DNA of 64,000 nt from Shinisaurus crocodilurus (taxonomy: Eukaryota > Chordata > Lepidosauria > Squamata > Shinisauridae), in assembly GCA_021292165.1 (NCBI GenBank), contig JAHFWL010000247.1, positions 1-64,000 of the forward strand, written 5' to 3'. Within the stretch, counting starts at the first letter, position 1; every line of letters begins with the position of its first letter. A program made the position numbers and the translations under genes. The notes under the pieces are model-generated. The model did no database searches. It was not told the origin of the DNA and saw only the letters and a program-made list of their open reading frames with translations. Positions 54,118 to 63,289 of the stretch are shown here, in pieces.

Positions 54118-54262
54118 AGCAGGGCTGTGCATCCGGATTTTACTCCGAACTTTTAAGGAGCTATCCATGGTTCTGAACCTAGTTTTGGGTTTTGGGTTCA
54201 GCACCATGGATAGCTCCTTAAAAGTTTGGACTGAAATCTGGAGCGGATACACAGCCCCACTG
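54118..54262. repeat. Long-armed foldback repeat
   Basis: CAGCAGGGCTGTGCATCC at the left pairs with GGATACACAGCCCCACTG at the right. Inside, AACTTTTAAGGAGCTATCCATGG pairs with CCATGGATAGCTCCTTAAAAGTT exactly. hAT-like ends, but no matching octamer outside. Confidence 0.75.
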
Positions 54263-54304
54263 ACATTGGAGCCATGAGCTTCCACTGGTCAAAAGTGAGC
54301 TAAA

Positions 54305-54720
54305 GAGGGGGAGGGAAGAGAAATGGTGACGCTAGAGGCTAGGAGGGGGGGATAGAGAGGCAAAGGAGCAACGGCTAGAAGCTGGGAGGGGGAGAAACAA
54401 CAAGGTAAAGGGGTGAGGAGAGAAATAGTGAAGCTAGAGGCTGGGAGGGAGGGGAAACAGCAAGGCAGAGGGGTAGAGAAAGAGCAAGGCTAGAGGCTAG
54501 GAGGGGAGAAACAGTGAGCTAAAGAGGTGGGGGAGAGGAATAGCGAGGCTAGAGGCTGGGAGGGAGGGGGAAAGAGCAAGGCAGAGGGGTAGAGGGGAGA
54601 GAAAGAGTGAGGCTAGAGGCTAGAAAGGGGAAGGAAGAGAAATAGCAAGGAAAGGGGTTGAGGGGAGAGAAAGAGTGAGGCTAGAGACTGGGAGTGGGGA
54701 GAGAGCAAAGGGGAAAGGTC
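54305..54720. repeat. GA-rich minisatellite, seven units of about 43-67 bp
   Basis: The motif GCTAGAGGCT (or a one-base variant) recurs at 54331, 54374, 54433, 54489, 54548, 54612 and 54679, with AGAGAAAGAG and AGCAAGGCAGAGGGGTAGAG between. Unit length varies. Confidence 0.88.
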
Positions 54721-55029
54721 TCCGTGGGCGGAAGATTGGGCATGGCCAGAAAGCAACTCTTTCCTTCTCTGCCGGCCCACCAACAGCTGATCTACAGCAG
54801 GTGCAGAAACAGGAAGCAGAACCTGGCACCCTAATTTTTTCAAGGTTTTTATTTTTTAATTTTTTTTTTTAAAGGATCAAGGAGTATAGAACTTCATGGG
54901 TGCTATTGGAGGTCCCAGCAGGAGCTACATTGGGGACTCCAACATCATATGCAAACAAATTGTATCCACTTCAAATGTATGCATATGTAACACACTGATG
55001 AGCCATAGTTCATCATGGCTGCCCACAAT

Positions 55030-55240
55030 GTATGGCAGCATCTTTTAGGAAGGGCCATAACTCGGTGGTTGCATGCAGAAGGCCCCAGGTTCAGTCCTTG
55101 GCATCTCCAGTTAAAAGGCTCAGGTAGCAGGTGATGGGAGAAAGACATCTGACTGAACCTGAAGAGCTAGTGTGTCAGTCACAGTAGACAATACTGGCCT
55201 AGATGGAGAAATACCCTGACCTGGTAAGGCAGCTTCCTAA
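55030..55240 (+). mobile_element. tRNA-Ala-like SINE, diverged copy
   Basis: GCATGCAGAAGGCCCCAGGTTCAGTCC is the anticodon-arm to T-arm part of a tRNA. The tail CTGACCTGGTAAGGCAGCTTCCTAAG matches the end of the next copy. Confidence 0.72.
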
Positions 55241-55267
55241 GACTGTATTAATTCATCACACATGCTT

Positions 55268-55462
55268 GAGGGAGAGGCTGTGACTCTGTGATAGAGCACC
55301 TGCTTTACATGCAGAAGGTCCCAGGTTCAATCCCTGGCATCTCCAGGTAGGGCTGGAAAAAATCCTGCTGAAACCCCAGAGAGTCGCTGCCAGTCAGTGT
55401 CAACAATATTGGGCTAGATGGACCAATAGTCTGACCCAGTATAAGGCAGCTTCCTGTGTTCC
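55268..55462 (+). mobile_element. tRNA-Ala-derived SINE
   Basis: The head GAGGCTGTGACTCTGTGATAGAGCACC has the A box; CAGGTTCAATCCCTGGCATCTCCA has the B box and matches the T-arm and acceptor end of a tRNA-Ala. The tail GACCCAGTATAAGGCAGCTTCC ends it. Head to tail with the copy at 55030, 28 bp apart. A different family from the SINE at 31665. Confidence 0.82.
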
Positions 55463-55896
55463 CTAATATACATGCAAGTGATATCTGAATTCTTTTAAAA
55501 TGTTAGATGTAAAACAGAGTTCTATATCCTAAGGAATAAAGCAAACCCATCATAAAAACTGTTCCAAAATGTTCTTAGTATTACATGGTTCCTTCATCCC
55601 ACCAATGTATTGTTACATTCCTCTTACTATTTTATGCAATTGCTTAGGGTGGATTTCTTACTGGTCAAAAAGTATTCTACAGATCTTCTCTTTAAAACCC
55701 TCTCTGGGTAACTTTCTCATTACTGTATCTATCCATAAATGACGTCACACTACACTGTAGATACCCCAAGAATTAAATACCATGCATGCTTTATTTCACT
55801 TTTTGCTTGTTTACATGTATCCTCCAGCTCTGAACTCCTTCACTTTATTCAAGCTGCATCTTTGCAATTTTGACTGTGTATGTCTTTAGTACGTAA
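55463..55896. other. Intronic sequence, nothing recognised
   Basis: No supported gene. Confidence 0.4.
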
Positions 55897-56014
55897 GGCG
55901 CAATCCTATGCATGTTTAGACAGAGAAAAGGCCTACAACTCCCAGCATGCCCCAACCAGCCATGTAGGCCTTTTCTCAGTCTTTTCTCTGCCTAAACATG
56001 CATAGGATTGCACC
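55897..56014. mobile_element. Palindromic MITE, GCAATCCTATGC family
   Basis: GGCGCAATCCTATGCATGTT pairs with AACATGCATAGGATTGCACC. The centre has a short extra duplication of CTTTTCTC. Confidence 0.82.
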
Positions 56015-56689
56015 TTTAAACAATTAAATTGAAAGTGAAATTCACTACCTTTGAAATGCACTGTAAGGAAATTGTGCAGCAGAGACACTGTGATGACTAT
56101 TTTTCTAAGATTAAAGCAACAGTGCAAAAACAACCTGAGGGAGATTTATTTTTGCTGTATTTTCTAATCGTTTTACGTATGTTTATTACAGCACCTTATC
56201 AGCACCCTAAGCACTCCAGCTGTGGAGAAATCATTGACAGATTTCATTGACAGAAGTGATCATTTTTGCTGGTAAAGAACAATTCCTGCCCTCAAGTAGT
56301 GCAACTGCTGATGACTGCAGTAAGATCACTGGCACTGACTGGATAGTGTCTGTAACATCAGTGGAATCTCCCAACTTTATTTTAAACCAGCTCTGCTGGC
56401 ATGTTCTAGTTTTTATCAGACCAGCAACACTGCAGGGTGGCGGATGGGCAGGGAGAAGATGCAACCATTCCCCCATGCCATTTCCCTGGTCTAAATTGCT
56501 CCCTGAAGATGCTGTCAGCCCAGATTTCCCACTCCCGGCGGGGCTAATAACTTTGGGAGGGCAACTTAGTTCACAAAAAATGGTACCACTCTGATCATTT
56601 TGAGCCGGGCTCGGCGACTTTAGAATCAGGAGAGCCAATTTCGACCTCTTGCATCACGTCTGTTTTGGCTGGTCCTGAGTCCCTAGGGC
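56015..56689. other. Intronic sequence, nothing recognised
   Basis: Opposed open frames (56231-56638 minus, 56247-56594 plus) have no domain match and are treated as chance. Confidence 0.4.
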
Positions 56690-58130
56690 AGTTCCCACGT
56701 TTCAGTATAACAAACTACCAGACACTGTCAGCTTAAAGCCTCCTACAAATACACGGAGCGCGCAGAGCACTAAACACCCGGTTTTAAGCGCCTGCTAAAC
56801 TACATTCTCACGGGGTGGAAGAAGGAGGGAGGGAGAAAGAGAGAGAGAGAGACGTGACTTTTAATCATCAGGGAATTTTTGCCACCTTTGTACCCGGAGG
56901 TTGCTCAGATCTCCGTCATGAATGCCTTACGAGCAAGGAAAGAAGCTCTTAACTGGCGCTCCTCCCGTTAATTTTTCGCAGTTCTCTCGGCAAGGCGCCC
57001 ACAGTGTTCCAAGTCCGGAGAACAGCAAGGCAACATGGGGGAGTGGGAGAGAGAGAGAGGCGCAGATCCAGTCCGGAGCAAGATCCCCAGCGGCTGCTCC
57101 GCCCGGCCAGGCGAGTTAAAACCTGACCCTTGACACATCACAGAAGCACGCTGCTGAACTGGAGCCCGTTTGGGAACACGACAGCTCCCGCTGACAACAC
57201 CCAGAGGCGACGAAAGGCACATTTCCCAAAGGAAGCCCGGCTCGATAGGAAGCCAGGCACCCAGCAGACGAGCGCACGGGCGGTGTGTGTGTGTGATTCG
57301 CTTCAACTCAAGTAAACGACAACAGCGTGGGAAGCTGGACAGCCCCGGCTCTGGGGCTGCGTAGCAGGCGAAGGAGACAGGAGCCTGGAGGAAAGCGGGG
57401 AGCAGGAGGGGGGCGGGATGGAATTACCCGGGTCTTGAAGCGCTGGTGCCTCTCCGGGTCCGAGTAGGTCCTGTCCACAGCCAGGGCGGTGTCGCTGCCG
57501 GGCATGGTTGCCTCTTCCTTTCCCCACTCAGGCAGCGTCCCACACCTCCCGCGCGGAAGTCAAACTCGCGCCCCGCTCGGCTCCCTCCGGCTGGCTGGCC
57601 GGCCGCAGCAGAAGCCAGCCTGCCTGGCTTTCGCCGCCTTCTGGGGCGTGCGAGGGCGGGCGAGACACGCCCACCTGAGGCTGCCCGAGCACAAACAAAC
57701 GCCCGGAACCCTTCCGCAGCCTCGCCCGTCTGAAAAGCGCCTGAAAGCGGGGTCAGTCAGAGCCGTGCGTGTGCCAAAGGCAGACCTCTCTCTCCCTCTC
57801 CCCCAGGGCAGCTTCCTCTAAGAAGCTGCGAGCGAAAGGGATCGGAGGGTTCAAGTGAAATCCAACCTCTACTCGAGGTGGAAGTTGCCTCTCCTCCGCC
57901 TTCCTGGAAAAATTACCAGGGAAGAACATCATCCCAAACACGTAGCAGGAAATCTATCCTTTCAACGGCGATATCAGTAGAAGAGCGCCCGCTTCTCTTC
58001 TGCTAAAAGGCGACTTCAGCAGCGAGAGAGAAGGACGCCTTTCCATGAATCCATATTAATCCAAACGTGTAAAACGTGTCTGTGCTTCTCGACCAGGGCC
58101 ACGCCCATCTGGAATAGTGGGACGGGGGGG
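56690..58130 (-). promoter_or_regulatory. CpG-rich promoter region
   Basis: GC content and CpG frequency rise sharply compared with flanks, strongest around 57250-57700 (for example CCGCGCGGAAGTCAAACTCGC). It surrounds the first coding exon at 57428-57505. Short GA and GT simple repeats occur at 56845 and 57280. No TATA box is obvious, fitting a CpG-island promoter. The start site should lie above 57505. Confidence 0.7.
57428..57505 (-). CDS. TMCC3: First coding exon, probable TMCC3
   Basis: The minus strand has GCAACCATGC, a reasonable start context, then 26 codons: MPGSDTALAVDRTYSDPERH continuing QRFKTR. The exon ends CGG followed by the donor GTAATT at 57427-57422. The peptide closely resembles the N-terminus I recall for vertebrate TMCC3 (MPGSDTAL.VDRTYS.P.RH). 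TMCC-family proteins have coiled coils and two C-terminal membrane segments and sit in the ER membrane, where TMCC3 is linked to ER network junctions. The remaining exons would be at lower coordinates on the minus strand; none are visible, so intron 1 would exceed the 57 kb shown. Frame continuation past the donor is intronic. The identification rests on a short peptide. Confidence 0.7.
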
Positions 58131-58336
58131 GGGCTGTTTAGGAATTGCTCCATTAATTAATCCTGCGCTACAGTTCTGGCCGCCTCCCCACTTAAAAGAG
58201 GCTACCGTAGAGTTGGAAAAGGTGAAGGACCACCAAACTGACTAGGGGACTCAGGTGCCTTTGCTATGAGAAGAGAGTACATGTTTGGGTCTCTTTTGGT
58301 TTAGAAAAAAGGTAACTGGGAGGAGGCATGCTAGGG
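58131..58336. other. Upstream intergenic sequence
   Basis: Unremarkable sequence between the CpG island and the first upstream MITE. Confidence 0.4.
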
Positions 58337-58469
58337 CAAGCCTCCTCCAACCTGGTGCTCTGCAGATGTGTTGGACTGGACTACAATTGGCAGCATCAGC
58401 GTGGCTGGCTGGGGAGTGCTGGAAGTTGTAGTCCAAGGCATGTGGAGGGCACCAGGTTGGGGAAGGCTG
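58337..58469. mobile_element. hAT-type palindromic MITE
   Basis: CAAGCCTCCTCCAACCTGGTG pairs with CACCAGGTTGGGGAAGGCTG. Core GATGTGTTGGACTGGACTAC. The flanking octamers do not match, so the ends are approximate. Confidence 0.7.
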
Positions 58470-58982
58470 CTCACTGGTTTTGGTTTGTTTTCCCTGGCAG
58501 TCCCTCAGCATTCTGTAGTCACTGAGCATGATCAATCCTCACTGAACTGTTTTGGGTTTCCCCAAATCCTTAGGGGTTTCCACCCCCCTCCCAAAAGATT
58601 GTACTTCTGCAAAACATCGGTTTCTCCCAAGCCTGCTGATACCTCCATTATATGCATTAATATTGCCATTTTGGCTACTTAAGGATCGGCAGTTGGAGAA
58701 TGAGTTTGCTGCTAGTATATAGGACACTGCATGGTATGGAGAAGGTGGACAGAGATTTCCTCTTCTACTTCTTAATACTCAGAGTAATGCAATATAACTC
58801 ACTATGTTAAGGTTTTCTCACCATGGATTTGCTTGGCTGTATTGATGAAATTATTGTATTTTTTTTTTCCTACCACAGGTAAGCTTTCCCCACATTAAGT
58901 ACTTGGTGAGTTGGTTGTCTGTATTAGCAATCTGTGGCAATAACGTCATCAAGTGGGGAAGGTACTCTCTCAAGCTATAGAG

Positions 58983-59125
58983 CAGGAGTGGAAAATGTGT
59001 GGCCCTGTAGATGTTGTTGGAATGAAACTTGCATCAGCCCTAGCCAGCCTAGCCAGTAGTGAGGGATAAGGGGGGGAGAGATTCAGCCTGACAACATCTG
59101 GAGGGCCACACGTTCCCCATCCTTC
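58983..59125. mobile_element. hAT-type MITE with 8-bp duplication
   Basis: Starts CAGGAGTGG and carries GTGTGGCCCTGTAGATGTTG / CAACATCTGGAGGGCCACAC arms. The flanks CTATAGAG (58975-58982) and CTATAGGG (59126-59133) match at 7 of 8. Confidence 0.75.
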
Positions 59126-59432
59126 CTATAGGGTCTCATGGCTAAATAAAATCCTGCGAATTACTTGGGAAGATAGGCGAACAAATGTCAGTGTACTGGA
59201 AGAAGCAAAGACTACTAGCGTTGAAAAAATTATCCTTCAACGCCAACTTCAGTGGACCGGTCATGTTGTTCGAATGCCTGACTGCCATCTCCCAAAGCAG
59301 TTACTTTATTCCCAACTCAAGGATGGAAAATGGAATATCGGTGGTCAGTATAAGAGGTTTAAAGATGTTCTTAAGGCTAATCTAAAAAAATGCAATATAA
59401 ACATCGAAAACTGGGAAGCTCTGGCCCATAGA

Positions 59433-60312
59433 ATCATAGAATCATAGAAAAGTAGAGTTGGAAGGGGCCTACAAGGCCATCGAGTCCAACCCCCTGCTCA
59501 ATGCAGGAATCTAGGTCAAAGCATCTCTGACAGATGTCTGTCCAGCTGCACCTTGAATGCCTCCAGAGTGGGAGAGCCCACGACCTCCCTAGGTAGTTGA
59601 TTCCATTGTCTTATTGCTCTGACAGTCAGGAAATTTTTCCTGATGTTTAGGTGGAATCTAGGTTCCTGTAACTTGAGCCCATTATTCCGTGTCCTGCAAA
59701 CTGGGATGAACGAGAAGAGATCTTTGCCCTCCTCTGTGTGACATCCCTTCAAATACTGGAAGAGTGCGATCATATCTCCCCTCAGTCTCCTCTTCTGAAG
59801 GCTAAACATGCCCAGTTCTTTCAGTCTCTCCTCATAGGGCCTTGTTTCCAGTCCCTTTATCATCCTTGTTGCCCTCCTCTGAACCCTCTCCAGTTTGTCT
59901 ATGTCCTTCTTAAAGTGAGGTGCCCAGAACTGGACGCAGTACTCAAGATGAGGCCTAACCAGTGCCGAGTAAAGGGGAATTATCACTTCCCGCGATTTGG
60001 AAGCTATACTTCTATTAATACAGCCCAAAATTGCATTTGCCTTCTTTGCAGCCACATCGCATTGCTGGCTCATATTCAGTTTGTGATCTACCACAATTCC
60101 AAGATCCTTCTCACTTGTAGTATTGTTGAGCCAAGTGTCCCCCATTCTGTAACTCTGCATTTGGTTTCCTCTCCCTAGGTGCAGCACTTGGCATTTATCC
60201 CTATTAAATTTCATTCTGTTGTTTTCGGCCCAGCGCTCCAGCCTATCGAGGTCACTTTGAATTTTGTTTCTGTCTTCCAGAGTATTAGCTGTTCCACCCA
60301 ACTTTGTGTCAT
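59433..60312 (-). mobile_element. CR1 LINE, 3' 0.9 kb, nested
   Basis: Its minus-strand 3' end, ending in ATTCTATGATTCTATG-type repeats (CATAGAATCATAGAATC at 59430-59450), is the classic CR1 terminus. It is preceded by GGGGGTTGGACTCGATGGCC. It interrupts the older LINE after CTCTGGCCCAT and before CTAACTGGAGG, losing a few target bases and making no clear duplication. Confidence 0.9.
59516..60301 (-). CDS. CR1 ORF2 C-terminal segment, open
   Basis: A 261-codon uninterrupted frame reading RLERWAENNRMKFNRDKCQV, YRMGDTWLNNTTSEKDLGIV, ALVRPHLEYCVQFWAPHFKK, RRATRMIKGLETRPYEERLK, ending AFKVQLDRHLSEML. This is the thumb and C-terminal part of a CR1 reverse-transcriptase polyprotein, downstream of the catalytic YADD block. 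It is 5'-truncated, so no complete enzyme is made, but the open frame suggests a fairly recent insertion. The first Met is not a real start. Confidence 0.85.
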   Translation of the reverse strand: MGGTANTLEDRNKIQSDLDRLERWAENNRMKFNRDKCQVLHLGRGNQMQSYRMGDTWLNNTTSEKDLGIVVDHKLNMSQQCDVAAKKANAILGCINRSIASKSREVIIPLYSALVRPHLEYCVQFWAPHFKKDIDKLERVQRRATRMIKGLETRPYEERLKELGMFSLQKRRLRGDMIALFQYLKGCHTEEGKDLFSFIPVCRTRNNGLKLQEPRFHLNIRKNFLTVRAIRQWNQLPREVVGSPTLEAFKVQLDRHLSEML

Positions 60313-60600
60313 CTAACTGGAGGTTGGCCTTTCACAAAGGTTCCATGGACTTTGGAGAAGCCCGAGTGCAAGGTGAAAGGGAGACACGTGCTAAGCGAAA
60401 AGCACGTCAAACGAATCCTTTACAGGACCATCTTCCATATGGTAACCTGTGTCCTCACTGTGGGAAGCTGTGTGGATCTAGAATTGGCCTCCACACAGTC
60501 ACTTACGGACCCAGGACCCATCGCTAGAGTCTACACAATCCTCTTAGAATTTCCTCCTTTTATCCTGGAAGACAATCTTACTCCGTGAGGAATGATCGCC

Positions 60601-60652
<52 letters not shown>

Positions 60653-60667
60653 AGGGTCTCATGGCTA

Positions 60668-60870
60668 CAGTTGTCTTTTAAGGAACAGCTCCTCTTCTAT
60701 TCTATTTCTCCACAGTTTTCAGATTTTAAATTTAAGGCTTCAAATTACTATTGCAAACATTGATTATATATTTCTATATTTGCCGTTTTTGTGAGGTATT
60801 TTAAATGTTCACTTAAATTTTAGTGTGTTTTGATAAGATAAACAGTTAAATATATAAATAAAACTCATGG
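60668..60870. other. Intergenic sequence
   Basis: No supported gene. Confidence 0.4.
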
Positions 60871-61623
60871 GCACTGTGTGTGACGATTCTGGTTCTATGT
60901 CAAGGGGAAATACCTACTGAGGTTGGCATATAGTGTGCCGGGGGGGGGGGGGGGTATATGATTGACAGCTGGAGTGAATGGAATGTTCAGATGCAGCTTG
61001 TGTGTGATTGGCTGGGGAAGGAGTGACTGAATTTTTAAAAACGGGGGGGTTGTTAGAGTGGGCTTTAGAGAGAGTGTGGTGGTTGGACTTGGAGGAAGGG
61101 AGGTGGGAGGTAGAGATATAGGAAGGTTTGAGAAATTAGTCTGTTAGAAGAGTGAAAAGTGTTATATCCAGAAAAATATTTACTTACCTGTTATTGCCTG
61201 AAACCTGTATTTGATCCCTGAATCCCTTATGTTCCCTGACCCTGATTTCCTACCTGTGTCCCCAAAATAAACCTTGCTTTTTTGTGTGTTAACAGCCTGT
61301 TTTCCACCTATAATTACAGATAAGACTTTGGTTAACCCCACTTGCCTCGCAAAGTTCACACCAGCATACCTGAAGGGTAAAACCCACAATAGGTGGGAAA
61401 AATAAGTGGGAAAGAGCAGCACCTATTGAGTTTACCAGGCTGGGTGGCAGGAAAGCCCCGGCAGTGATAGCCATCCCAATAGCTGTGTGGTGATAGGCAC
61501 TGGCTATCTGGGAGGTGCACCTGGGTGGCAGGGCAGATCCTGAGGGGAGACAGGTAGCCTCAGTCACTAGGTGAGGCTGCAACACCCCCACCTGTGTATA
61601 GAGTGAGGGGTGGTTGTCGCACT
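60871..61623 (+). repeat. Possible solo LTR or unclassified repeat
   Basis: The block begins near TGTGTGACGATTCTGG and has CCAAAATAAACCTTGCTTTTTTGTG near 61265, which looks like an LTR polyadenylation region. A GCACT pentamer occurs just outside both proposed ends (60871-60875, 61619-61623). The ends lack a clean TG...CA, so this is weak. Confidence 0.3.
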
Positions 61624-62279
61624 CACTTTATTGCAGACTTGAGGCCAAAGCACACATTACCATTGCCAAATAGTTCTCCGTTTGCTTTAATCAACGGATC
61701 AGTATTTGGCAATAAGTATTGCAAATGCACCCCACCCCGGGATCCAGACTGGGACTGCAACGAAGGGAAAGGGTTAAAGCCCCTCTGTCCACCACACTAG
61801 CATCCTGATCTGGATTGGGATCCCTATACTTACTCTTGAATATTTTTTTTAAAAAAAGCTGTGGCTGCTTGCTACAACTTTAAAGTAATGTGTGCTTTGA
61901 GGGTAAGAAAATTGCTGTTTATTGCTGGAATACACTGGACAGAAACTGAGCTGCTGCAGCAACAAAAGCAACAACAATTCAAGGGTAGAGTTTTTCCTCT
62001 AGCCCATAATAGTAAAAGGTTCTATATTTAACTACATAATGATCAGCTTACTACAGTTTGAGGTTTTTTATTATTATTTAAGTGAAAACCATAATCATTC
62101 TTCTGAAGTTAGTTCTGTGCGATGAAGGGATGGGCAGGGCCAGCATCAAGGGTAGGCATGCATGAATGGGCACCTGCTAAAGCCCACACGGCCACACCCC
62201 ACTAGGGGCCCACTACAACAGCCCTCTGGTGTTGTTCCTCCTCTTCACCATTGCAACCTGCTTGTTTGCCTGCCTTTCA
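61624..62279. other. Intergenic sequence, nothing recognised
   Basis: No supported gene. Confidence 0.4.
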
Positions 62280-62339
62280 CTCTGGTCAAGACAATGGTGG
62301 TAGTGAGAAGGAGGAGCAAGAGAAGCTATACTAAGGAGA

Positions 62340-63275
62340 AAAAAAGGTGATTAAATTAATGGACTGGGTGGAAAAATTGAAGACTAGAGAACATATAATA
62401 GAAATAGTAGGAAGAGGGAGAATTTCATGGTTAAATTCAATGCAACTGGAACTGTGGTTAAAGAAGTGGAGGACAAGATTTGACAGCGAAAGAGAACTAC
62501 CGGTAACCAATTTTGAAAAGACAGTTTTGACTAGAGAAGCTATAGAAGGTAATGTTTCAACAAGAGGTACAACAAAGGTTTTATATACGATGTTACAAAA
62601 AGAAGAAGAGCATAAAGATTCTCTTAAATTGTTATGGGATAATGAATTCGATGAGGAAATATCGAAACAAAGTTGGAAAAATATTTGGGATAGACGTATT
62701 GTAAGAGTTATGTCAACTAGGATAAAAGAGAACTTTTATAAAGTGGTATGGACTGGAGATGGTACTTAACTCCAGTAGGATTAAATCGGATAGATAACAA
62801 TTGCTCCACATTGTGTTGGAGAGGGTGTAATGAAAAAGGTACATATGCCCACATGTGGTGGAGCTGTAAAAATGTTCTGGAATTTTGGCAGAAAGTGTTT
62901 GCAGAAATATCAGAAATACCGTAATTGGAATGGAATTAGAAGTAGCCCAAAATTAGCATTGTTAACAATAACAGAAAAGTTAGTTTGTTTAAAAAATACA
63001 AAAGAATTGATTGTGAATTTGTTAACAGCAGCTAAATTAATGATAGCTAGGAAATGGAAAGTTCAACATGTCTTTTCAATTACTGAATGGTATAAAGAGG
63101 TATGGGATATCACGCTAAATGATAAATTAACTTGTAATATTAAGTGTCAAAAAGGACAATTGGAGAAAGGCACTTTTGTGAACATTTGGGGTAAATTTTT
63201 GGATTATGTGTTGATGAAGGGGAAGGGGAATGAACCTTGTCAAGATTTGTTACATTTTTGGAATATAGAATAATA
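62340..63275 (+). pseudogene. L1 LINE ORF2 C-terminal fragment
   Basis: Open frame 62347-62769 (LPVTNFEKTVLTREA ... ENFYKVVW) is followed, one frame over, by WRWYLTPVGLNRIDN and CWRGCNEKGTYAHMWWSCKN, the RWYLTP block and cysteine-rich region of L1 ORF2. A third frame, 62936-63273, has LLTAAKLMIARKWKV, EWYKEVWDITLNDKL and IWGKFLDYV to the end. At least two frameshifts separate them. The CWRC motif reads CWRG here. The 3' tail is short, TATATATATAT, directly abutting an L2 fragment. Confidence 0.85.
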
Positions 63276-63289
63276 TCATATATATATAT

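Larger units (their letters stand above)
59145..60650 (+). mobile_element. 5'-truncated LINE insertion with 17-bp target duplication
   Basis: The LINE (same family as 27749) is flanked by an exact 17-bp repeat, ATAGGGTCTCATGGCTA, at 59128-59144 and 60651-60667. Its C-terminal coding sequence (QLQWTGHVVRMPDCHLPKQL) is split by a CR1 element (59433-60312) and resumes as WRLAFHKGSMDFGEARVQGE to the CPHCGKLCGSRIGLH finger. It ends in GATCGCCTGATG plus about 17 ATG units (to 60650). Confidence 0.9.

Noticed and set aside
55268..55345. Functional tRNA gene
   Set aside because: The tRNA-like head has lost cloverleaf pairing and is followed by a SINE body and tail with a second copy nearby.
56231..56638. 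Opposed open frames of 115-135 codons
   Set aside because: Both strands are open and neither shows a domain or splice context; treated as chance near a CpG island.
60871..61623. Confident solo LTR
   Set aside because: The polyadenylation-like signal and matching GCACT flanks are suggestive, but the ends lack TG...CA and no second copy is seen.
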